DNA of 64,000 nucleotides. It comes from Papio anubis (lineage: Eukaryota > Chordata > Mammalia > Primates > Cercopithecidae). Positions 56,044-64,000 of this stretch are shown piece by piece. The notes under the pieces were generated by a model. The model worked only from the letters and a program-made list of their open reading frames with translations, had not been told where the DNA came from and ran no database searches. Every line of letters starts with the position of its first letter. The first letter of the stretch is position 1. The stretch covers positions 171,538,037 through 171,602,036 of the forward strand of contig NC_044979.1 of the NCBI RefSeq assembly GCF_008728515.1, given 5' to 3'. A program made the position numbers and the translations under genes.

Positions 56044-56391
56044 GGCTGGGTGTGGTGGCTCACGCCTGTAATCCCAGCACTTTGGGAGGCCCTGGTGGGC
56101 AATCACCTGAGGTCAGGAGTTCAAGACCAGCCTGTCCAATATAGTGGAACCCTGTCTCTACTAAAAAAATACAAAAGTTAGGAGATAACACCTGGCTAAT
56201 TGTGTATTGTTTTTAAGTATAGATGGAGTAGTGCACAACTGTAGCCCCAGCTCCTTGGGAGGTTGAGGCAGGAGAATCACTTGAACGTAGGAGGTGAAGG
56301 TTGCGGTAAGCCTAGATCATGCCACTGCACTCCAGCCTGGGCAACAGATCGAGACTCCATCTCACAAAAAAAAAAAGAAAAAAGAAAAAAG
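56044..56391 (+). mobile_element. Alu with internal inverted insert
   Basis: Direct repeat AGAAAATTCAGCAATCTGG / AGAAAATTCAGTAATCTGG flanks it. An extra antisense Alu-like piece sits at 56188-56225. Confidence 0.93.
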
Positions 56392-57520
56392 AAAATTCAG
56401 TAATCTGGTCGACAGTCTCACATCCAGTTCTTCGGGTTCTTCAAACAGAGCAGATAGCATCAGCTTTCTTGGCTTAAATTGTGCAAATTTGGTTCCTGGC
56501 TGAGAAGTAGACGACAAACAAAGTTCTTCAGTGTTTCAGTGATCAAACATGTACTTCTACAGAATCATAAATGTTGCCACACAGTCGCTATTTTATCACT
56601 GATCTTATTGACAAAAACAAGAAGACCTAGTATCTATTGAAACTGAAGTGACTTCCAACCATGAATACTTCATCCAGTGCTGTAGGTCAAAGATGTTTTC
56701 TCTTCCATAGATGTGGTTGAAATATGATTCAAAAATTATGTCTCAGTAATAGAAAGGTGAAGAAATTATAACTTGTCAAGCAGATTAACTATATAGAGAC
56801 CACAAACTTAAAATCCAGATAGACTGGTTCAAATTCAAACACCTTGAGTGTCAGTTTGTTTGGTGGAGTCATGTTTTAGAAAGATAAGCTCATAAACGGT
56901 TCAAATACAGACAACTTTAGCACCTCTCCTAGTTTACAAATTCTGGCCAGCCACAATTTAAACCTCAATTATGAACTTCTGCTCCAAGATCACCCTATGA
57001 CTAACCATCCAAACATAAAACTTCGTGGCTGAAGACCCTGGGAGAGTCTATTGGGTGGAATTATTCAGCCAGTGGCTCCCTTGCCTAGTAAGCTTCTAAT
57101 AAAGTTAGCTTTTTTTTTTTTTTAATAATAATCAGGTTTTTCTGGTGGTCTTATACAAGTCTTTGAAAGCTCATTGTGTAATATTCAGGAAGCAGTAAAG
57201 AAGACTTTTTATACCCTTGAACTCGCCTTCTTTCATACTGTTTATAGTCAATGATTCTGGGATAGATAATGTAAGAATAGGGAAGTTGTTTGTTCAAATT
57301 ACATATTGCCTTACTTTCCCCAATCTCCAACAAGATCCTGCCACACAAACCAAAACAAACTCAGAAGCACAACTGCAGTAAGCCAGTACCAGTGAAGGAA
57401 GTAAGTTGCTTCTCCAGGTAGTGCTAGAGAAAGTGTCAAAACCATTGGCCATATTGAAATCATCCATGCAAAACCATGTTAAGTTAGAGATGTGACAGTG
57501 AGTTAGTATAACATTTGCTG

Positions 57521-57805
57521 GGGCCAGGCACCATGGCTCATGCCTGTAATCCCAGCACTTTGGGAGGCCGAGGCAGGTTGATCACCTGAAGTCAGGAGTT
57601 CAAAACCACTCTGGCCAACGTGGCAAAATCTTGCCTCTACTAAAAATACAAAAACTTAGCCGAGCCTGGTGGCACGCCTGTAATCCCAGCTACTTGGGAG
57701 GCTGAGGCATAAGAATCACTTGAACCTGGGAGGCGGAGGTTGCAATTAGCCTAGATCACACCACTGCACTCTAGCCTGGGCAACAGAGTGAAGCTGTGTT
57801 GCAAA
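57521..57805 (+). mobile_element. Alu
   Basis: Full Alu whose tail became (CAAA)n(CA)n. Confidence 0.94.
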
Positions 57806-57842
57806 AAACAAACAAACAAACACACACACACACACACACACA
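57799..57842 (+). repeat. (CAAA)n(CA)n microsatellite
   Basis: Derived from an Alu tail, with about ten CA units. Confidence 0.95.
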
Positions 57843-58229
57843 TTTGCAAAACACATAACTTCAAAGAGTAGCTCTTCGAGTCATTACTCCCATCTCTCTA
57901 TGCCATGTGATATCACCTGCTTTCTCGCTGGGTGAGGGTTTGGCGGGGGTGGTTACAAGGAAGAACACATCAGGGGGAAGCACCAGAGGTAGCAAGGTCA
58001 CAAGTGTGGGGCCTAGAAGCGTCATCGCTGCTCACATTAGTGCTGCTGGTGCTGGTCCTCACCCCAATCCCATGTCCAAGCTCAGGAGCACTAATGTTCT
58101 GCCGTCCCTCCTGCGCCTCCACTTCATGCTAGAGGCCTTAAAGGACTGCAACCACTGGAAACACAAACAGGCCCCTGGCACGGCTGGTCTTTGGACAATT
58201 GTGAAAGACACAAAAGAAGACAGCTTGTA

Positions 58230-58453
58230 GGGGCAGGCGTGGTGGCTAACGCCTGTAATCCCAATACTTTGGGAGGCCAAGGCAGGTGAGTCATATGAGG
58301 TCAGGAGTTCGAGACCATCCTGGCCAACATGGTGAAACCCTGTCTCTACTAAAAATACAAAAATTAGGCCGGGTGCGGTGGCTCACGCCTGTAATTCCAG
58401 CTACTTGGGAGGCTGAGGTAGGAGAATTGTTTGAACTTGGGAGGTGGAGGTCT
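58230..58453 (+). mobile_element. Alu, 3'-truncated
   Basis: Stops at GGGAGGTGGAGG and abuts L1 with no A tail. Confidence 0.9.
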
Positions 58454-60100
58454 AGTTTTTTTCCTCTGTGGTCAGAAAAGAAACTTGATATGATTTATGT
58501 TTTTTTGAATGTCTTCAGACTTGTTTTGTGACCTAAGATATGGTCTATTCTGGAGAATGTTCTATGTGCTGATGAAAATGTGTATTCTGCGACAGTTGGC
58601 TGAAATGTTCTCCTATTGTGAATTAGACCTATTAGATATAGTGTGTAGTTTAACTCTGATGTTTCTTTTTTGATTTTCTATCTGAATAATCTGCACATTA
58701 AAAGTCTTCTACTATTATTGTATTTCAGTCTGTCTTTCCCTTAAATCTATTCATGTTTGCTTTATATACTTGAGGGCTGCAGCGTTGGTTGCATATATGT
58801 TTGTAATTGTTTCACCTTCTTGCCGAATTGATCCTTTTATCATTATATAGGGACCTTCTTTCATTTTAGTCTTTGATTTGTAGTCTATTTTATCTGATAT
58901 AACTAGAGCTACTCCTGTTCTTTTTTGGTTTCCAATTGCATGGAATATCTTTTTTCACACCTACACTTTCAGTCCAAGTGTGTCTTTATAGGTAAAGTGG
59001 GTTTCTTGTTGGTAAGAAGACCCAATTTATAGGTAAAGCGGGTCTTATTTCTTTATCCATTCAGCCTCTCTATGCCTTTTCATTGGAGAACTGAGTCCAT
59101 TTATGTTGTTTCATTACTGACAAGTAAGAACATACTACTGCCATTATGTTGGTTGTTTTCTGGTTGTTTTGTAACTCCTCTCTTCTTTTCTGTCTTCCTT
59201 TGTGGTTAAGGTATTTCCTCTGGAGGAAATACGTTTTTATTCATTGCTGTTTATTTCTGGTGAATTTATTATAGGTTTTTGTGTTGTGGTTACCATGAAG
59301 CTTACAAAAAACATCTTAGAGTCCAGGTGCGGTGGCTTATGCCTGTAGTCCCAGCACTTTGGGAGGCTGAGGTGGGCGAATCACGAGGTCGGGAGTTCGA
59401 GACCAGCCTGGCCTACATGGTGAAACCCTCATCTCTACTAAAAATATGAAAATTAGTCAGGCATAGTGGCAGGCGCCTGTAACCCCAGCTGCTCGGGAGG
59501 CTGAGACAGGAGAATCACTTGGCCCTGGGAGGCAGAGGATGCAGTGAGCCAAGATAAAAAAAAGAAAATTCATAGACTTAGAACAAGTTATTTTAAAGAG
59601 AAGACAACTTAGATCACAAAGAAACAAAAAACAAAAGAAGTTTACATTTTAACTCCATCCCCTTCCACATATTTTGACTTTTAATTGTCTCAATTTATAT
59701 ATTTTATATCACCTCTTAACTAGTTGCTATTGCTATTATTATTTTTTGATAGATTTATCTTTTGGGTTTCATATGAGAGTGATGAGTGGACCGCACATCA
59801 TACTTATAGCATTAAAATATTCTGGGTCTGTCCATGTACTTAATTGTACTCATGGGTTTTATACCTTCAATTGCTTTCTCTTTTCACATTAATGTTTTTT
59901 CTTTCAAATTGAAGAACTCCCTTTAGCATTTCTAAATGCCACGGGCCTAACAGTGGTGAATTCTCTCATAATTCAGTAGTGCTTATTAGCTTATTTTTAT
60001 ATGTAGTAGCTTTAAAGATTTTGTCTGTCTTTGAGTGAGATTCTCTGCCTCAGATTTGATCCATGGCCATCCTTTCTTAAGTTACTAAGGCACACGGTAG
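58454..60100 (-). mobile_element. L1 fragment, interrupted by an Alu
   Basis: Reverse complement of L1 sequence: GACCTAAGATATGGTCTATT, GTGTTGTGGTTACCATGAAG and TTGAAGAACTCCCTTTAGCA are familiar from antisense L1. The Alu at 59323-59567 splits it. Inactive. Confidence 0.75.
59323..59567 (+). mobile_element. Alu, 3' end shortened
   Basis: Ends at GTGAGCCAAGAT followed by an A-rich stretch. Interrupts the L1. Confidence 0.92.
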
Positions 60101-60797
60101 GCTTGGCCTCAGCCAGCCCCCAGTGGTACAGCCCATGCCCCCAAGAGTCCCCTAGTCTTCTCCCACATCACACAGGGACACTGGAGTTGTTCCCAGGGTG
60201 TATCCTTGGACTGGGTCATTTTCTGTGTTGAGATGACATCATGGCCGGCGAACAAAGACAGTGTTATCTGTTGCTCTTTTTACACAATGCCAAGTACCAG
60301 CCTACCCAAGCCTCCATCCTACTACTGCCAGCCAGCGTGGAAAGGCCTCATTGGCATTCAGCACCAGGCTTCCAGACACTCAGGCAAGCCAACAGTTGCC
60401 ACCATACCTCAGCTGCCTGCCCTTTCACACAGAGGAGCAAGGGCAAATGAGAGCTCATATTTCCCACCAAGGAAGGGATTTATCAGGCAGTGGGAGAGGG
60501 AGAAGCTTAAGAGAAGAAGAGACTAGAAGTTTCCCTCTCTTCCAGTCCCTCATTCACAATCTCTGCAACCTTCAGAGAATGGCTCCTCTGTTCCTGGATG
60601 CTGAAGAGTTAGTGGGTGACTGGACATTGCTCAGAGAGCTCGTGGCCGTCTGCCAGCTGCCCTCAGGAGGATCTGGGGCCTGCCAGAGTTAGCTATAAAG
60701 GGATGCTGGGTTTTGGAAGGTCCAGTTGGACTTAAGAAGATAAAATAAGAAACTTACGCCAAAATCCTTTAAGGCTAAGCTCTTGGATTTCTTTTCT
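60101..60797. other. Intergenic, nothing recognised
   Basis: Two overlapping plus-strand frames (60206-60526, 60261-60692) show no known similarity and no splice or promoter context. Confidence 0.4.
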
Positions 60798-60972
60798 TTT
60801 TCTTTTCTATTTATTTATTCATTTTGAGACAAGGTGTCATTCTGTTGCTTAGGCTGGAGTGCAGTGGCATGATCATATCTGACTGCAGCCTCAACCTCCC
60901 GGGCTCAAGCAATCCTCCTGCCTTAGTTTCTTGAGTAGCTGGGACTACAGGTGTGGACCACCGTGCCTGGCC
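60798..60972 (-). mobile_element. Alu with internal deletion
   Basis: An arm-length inverted Alu ending CACCGTGCCTGGCC. Confidence 0.9.
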
Positions 60973-60974
60973 AT

Positions 60975-61180
60975 GGGTTTATTTTATTTTATTTTATTTT
61001 ATTTTTTATTTTGTTGTTTATTTTTTTGAGACAGACTCTCACTCTGTCACCCAGGCTGGACTGCAGTGGCATGATCTCAGCTCACTGTAACCTCCACCTC
61101 CCAGGTTCAAGTGATTCTCAAACTCCTGACCTCAAATGATTCACCTACCTCAGCCTCCCAAAGTGCTGGGCACCCGGCCC
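60975..61180 (-). mobile_element. Alu with internal deletion
   Basis: Inverted Alu with a (TTTTA)n tail. The central part before CTCAAACTCCTGACC is missing. Confidence 0.9.
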
Positions 61181-61289
61181 TTGGGTTTACTTTCTAATGC
61201 TTGAGGCAGTATGTAAATATGAGTTGTCTATTTAGTTAATTTAACAAACCTCTGTGGTAGGTTAAAAGAAATGCCCTTCTCTCCCTGCC

Positions 61290-61890
61290 AAAAATTTCTA
61301 TTTCTTATCCCCAGGAGCTGTGAACATTATGTATTGATAAAAGAGTTAAATATTACCTTACATGGCAACATGGGATTGAGTTAAGGATTTTTTTTTTTAA
61401 GATGGAGTTTCGTTCTGTTGCCCAGGCTGGAGTCCAATGGTGCAATCTCAGCTCACCACAACCTCCATCTCCTGGGTTCAAGCGATTCTCCTGCCTCAGC
61501 CTCCTGAGCAGCTGGGATTACAGACATATACCACCACGTCTAGCTAATTTTGTATTTTTAGTAGAGATGGGATTTCTCCATGTTGGTCAGGCTGGTCTTG
61601 AACTGCCGACCTCAGGTGATTCACCCACCTCAGCCTCCCAAAGTGCTGGGATTACAGGCGTGAGCCACCGTGCCCAGCCGAGTTAAGGATTTTGAAGGAA
61701 GAGATTAATCCTGGATTATCTGGGTCAGCCCTAACCACAATCACAGGTATCCTTATAAGGAGAAAGGAAGCAGAGGGAGTTTTTACAGACTAGCAGGAGA
61801 AGGTGATGTGAAGTCGGAGTCAGAGACTACAGTGATACAGCCACAACCCAAGGACCACCTTCAGCCACCTGCTATAGGAAAAAAAAAACT
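61290..61890 (+). mobile_element. MLT1-like MaLR LTR interrupted by an Alu
   Basis: Phrases such as CCTTACATGGCAACATGG, CCTGGATTATCTGGGTC and ATCCTTATAAGGAGAAAGG match MLT1-type LTRs. The Alu at 61389-61679 is inserted inside, with GAGTTAAGGATTTT duplicated at both ends. Confidence 0.65.
61389..61679 (-). mobile_element. Alu
   Basis: Inverted Alu with target repeat GAGTTAAGGATTTT on both sides. Confidence 0.96.
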
Positions 61891-61954
61891 ATCTGGGGAA
61901 TGTGAGCCCCTTTAAATTATCAGGCCCAGAGAGGCATTTAAAATATGACACCAG

Positions 61955-62072
61955 GCTAGGCGAGGTGGCTCACATTTGTAATCCCGGCACTTGGAAGGCC
62001 ACCTTGGAAGTCCGAGGTGGGTGGATCACTTGAACTCAGGAATTCAAGTCCAGCCTGGGCAATACGATGAAA
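61955..62072 (+). mobile_element. Alu monomer
   Basis: Left arm only, with a short duplication (AAGGCCACCTTGGAAGTCCG). Confidence 0.85.
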
Positions 62073-62164
62073 CCTTTTAAACATAAGTTCCAATTTCAAA
62101 TCATCTCTTTGTGAACACATATGACTGTATGCTTTCAGAAAAAGCCAGGTCACACTGAGTGCTT

Positions 62165-62549
62165 TGCTGCTTAGAAATTTCTTCTGACAGATACCCTAAG
62201 TCATCTGTCTCAAGGTCAAAGTTCCACAGATCTCTAAGGCAGAAACAGAATGCCACCATCTCTTTGCTAAAGCATAGTGAGAGTGACCCTTGCTCTAGTT
62301 CCCAATAAGTTCCTCATCTCCATCTGAGACCACCTCAGCATGGACTTCCTTGTCCACATCACTATCAGCATTTTGGTCAAAACCATTCAGCAAGTCTCTA
62401 GGAAGTTCTAAACTTTCCCACATATTCCTGTCTTCTTCTGAGCCCTCCAAACTGTTCCAACCCAACCTCGGCCTGTTACCCAGTTCCAAAGTTGCTTCCA
62501 CATTATCAGGTTATCTTTATAGCAGTATCCCACTATCCCAGTACCAATT
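62165..62549 (-). mobile_element. MaLR (THE1/MST) internal fragment
   Basis: Minus-strand sequence directly abutting the MaLR LTR on its right. A short open frame (62295-62501, minus) is part of the known MaLR internal sequence, not a host gene. Truncated: no second LTR is seen. Confidence 0.75.
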
Positions 62550-62935
62550 TCCTGTATTAGTCTGTTTTCACATTGCTATAAAGAACGCCCTGAGACTGGG
62601 TAACTTATAACAAAAGAGGTGTAATTGACTCACAGTTCTGCATGACTGGGAAGGCCTCAGGAGACTTACAATCATGATGGAAGATGAAGAGGAAGCAAGG
62701 CACATCTTATGTGGCGGCAGGAGAGACAGCACAAGATGGGGGAACTGCCAAACACATTTAAACCATCAGATCTCATGAGAACCCACCCACTATCATGAGA
62801 ACAGCATGGGAGAAACTGCCCCCATGATCCAATCATCTCCCACCAGGTCTCTCCTCCAACACATGGGGATTACAATTTAAGCTGAGATTTGGGTGGGGAC
62901 ACAGAGCCAAACCATATCAGCGTTCTTAGTCATGA
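62550..62935 (-). mobile_element. MaLR LTR (THE1/MST type)
   Basis: On the plus strand it reads TGTATTAGTCTGTTTTCACA at its left and AAATTTGGGTGGGGACACAG-like sequence at its right: the reverse complement of a THE1/MST LTR. Confidence 0.85.
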
Positions 62936-63219
62936 TTTTATCACATCTTCAGCTTTTTGGGGGACTGATTGTACAACGGGAGGCAAAAATAAGGGCTAAA
63001 TAAAGGGACACTATGAACAAGTGCACAATCACAGAGTGGCTCACACCAAGGAGGGCGCTGTGATGCCTCCTCCACCACCAGCTGCATCTGGGACACACCG
63101 TCCCTCAGTGGCTCTCGCTGAGCTCAGAACACCCACAGGCAATTCTACATTCTGCCAACTGCATTTGAACCCACAACTTTAAGCAAATCATTTACAGAAG
63201 TGTTTGATTCATGAAAATG

Positions 63220-63385
63220 AAGATCTTGGCTTGGTGTGGTGGTTGACACCTACAATCCCAACCCCTTGGGAGGGTGAAGCAGGTGGATCGCCTGAGTCCG
63301 GGAGTTTGAGACCAGCCTGGGCAACATAGCAAAACCCTGTCTCTACCAAAAATACAAAAGTTAGTCAGGTGTGGTGGCAATAGCA
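63220..63385 (+). mobile_element. Alu, 3'-truncated
   Basis: Diverged Alu head and linker, ending at TTAGTCAGGTGTGGTGGCA next to the ERV1 LTR. Confidence 0.88.
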
Positions 63386-63394
63386 ACAGGGGAT

Positions 63395-63985
63395 GGCCAA
63401 ATGCCTAAGCAGATAGGGATGGGTCCCCTAGGAAACCCCACCTCCAAGCCGAATACAGTTTAAAACCTGAAAGCCAAGCTGCAAGTTCAATCCATGGACT
63501 AGATTGAGACCTTGTCTTCCCCTTTGGCGCACTTTCCTCTGATTAATCCCCACCCTTCTCACCTATTTTACATATATCTACCCTCTCCTAATTGGTTTCC
63601 TACACTGCCATGCCCACCTTTGAGTGATGTCTTCACTTTAACCTTTTTCACGTACCCACAAACCAATCAGCACACACTCCCCATTCTGAGTCCATAAAAG
63701 GCCCCAGATCCTGTGGAGTTGGGGGTAACTTTCCCACCTTTGAATAGGTGGACCAACCCTGAGTCATCCCGCTGCTGAAAACCGTTTTCATCACTCAATA
63801 ACATTTTTCTCTGCCCTCCTCATCCTTCAACATCCTGTGTATCCTCATTCTTCTTGGATGCAGTACAAGAGCTCAGGAACCACCAAACTCAGGTACAAAC
63901 TATGACACAGACAAGCTGCGGCATGCCAGCATGGCCAAGTGTGGCCTGGGTAGGATATTGCCCAGGATCCCTGGCTTACAAAGTG
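63395..63985 (+). mobile_element. ERV1-type LTR (right edge of window)
   Basis: LTR organisation is visible: CCAATCAGCACAC (CCAAT box, about 63663), CATAAAAGGCCCC (TATA, about 63691), TCAATAACATTTTTCTCTGC (near-canonical poly(A) signal, about 63796) and a U5-like end. The right end or an adjoining internal region may lie beyond the window. Confidence 0.6.
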
Positions 63986-64000
63986 ACTGAGAAGAAAAAT

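Larger units (their letters stand above)
54707..57120 (+). other. Unclassified, possibly decayed LTR element with Alu insertions
   Basis: Low-complexity-free sequence with no long frames and two Alus (55353-55665, 56044-56391). The right end reads CTAGTAAGCTTCTAATAAAG before a T run, which resembles an LTR polyadenylation region. No family is named. Confidence 0.3.

Noticed and set aside
48241..57842. Short-period arrays as possible CRISPR or origin elements
   Set aside because: They are microsatellites grown from Alu tails. The genome is a primate's.
60206..60692. Overlapping 106- and 143-codon plus-strand frames
   Set aside because: Two different frames open over the same DNA, with no recognisable family or promoter.
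62295..62501. Acidic 68-codon minus-strand frame that looks like a protein
   Set aside because: It is part of MaLR internal repeat sequence next to its LTR, not a host gene.
47061..64000. Search for CBR3, the expected next gene
   Set aside because: No SDR motif or CBR3-like exon was found. CBR3 probably lies beyond the right end.

Overview
The window is primate nuclear DNA. It is packed with Alu elements on both strands and also holds L1, L2/MIR, MaLR and ERV1/ERVK remnants. Coding sequence is sparse and split by introns. Two complete protein genes can be rebuilt exon by exon, and both match a region known from human 21q22.12: SETD4 on the minus strand and CBR1 on the plus strand. Residues in CBR1 differ from the human protein at several places. 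One young-looking AluY near 51 kb carries a CCGGCCACTGC variant that I associate with Old World monkey AluY subfamilies. Together with an HML-2-type LTR5 solo LTR, this suggests a catarrhine primate other than human, most likely an Old World monkey. The species call is inference.

Layout. 1-11.6 kb: intergenic DNA with about ten Alus, an LTR-like insertion that splits an Alu, a G-rich minisatellite and a 45-bp tandem duplication. 11.97-34.5 kb: SETD4, transcribed leftward from a CpG-rich promoter near 34.4-34.7 kb. Ten coding exons (32934-33006 down to 11972-12106) join without a frame error into 440 codons plus stop. Its introns hold Alus, L1 pieces, a solo HML-2 LTR with target-site duplications and an anomalous CpG-rich chimeric Alu. 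34.8-43.4 kb: the spacer between the two divergent promoters, mostly ERV1 internal and LTR sequence, L1 and a U6 snRNA retropseudogene. 43.6-47.05 kb: CBR1, with a CpG island, a 57-bp promoter tandem duplication and three exons coding 277 residues. 47-64 kb: repeat-dominated DNA downstream of CBR1 (L1, MLT1, MST/THE1-type MaLR, an unclassified LTR-like stretch and an ERV1 LTR at the right edge). No CBR3 exon was found.

The genes are neighbours rather than a pathway. SETD4 is a SET-domain lysine methyltransferase and CBR1 is a cytosolic NADPH-dependent carbonyl reductase. I see no bacterial-style operons, CRISPR arrays, tRNA or rRNA genes, and no convincing new multi-gene system. The most unusual observations are a 115-bp CpG-dense segment of unknown origin fused to an Alu inside its target-site duplication (23.49-23.61 kb), and loss in CBR1 of the lysine (position 239) that in human carries the carboxyethyl modification.
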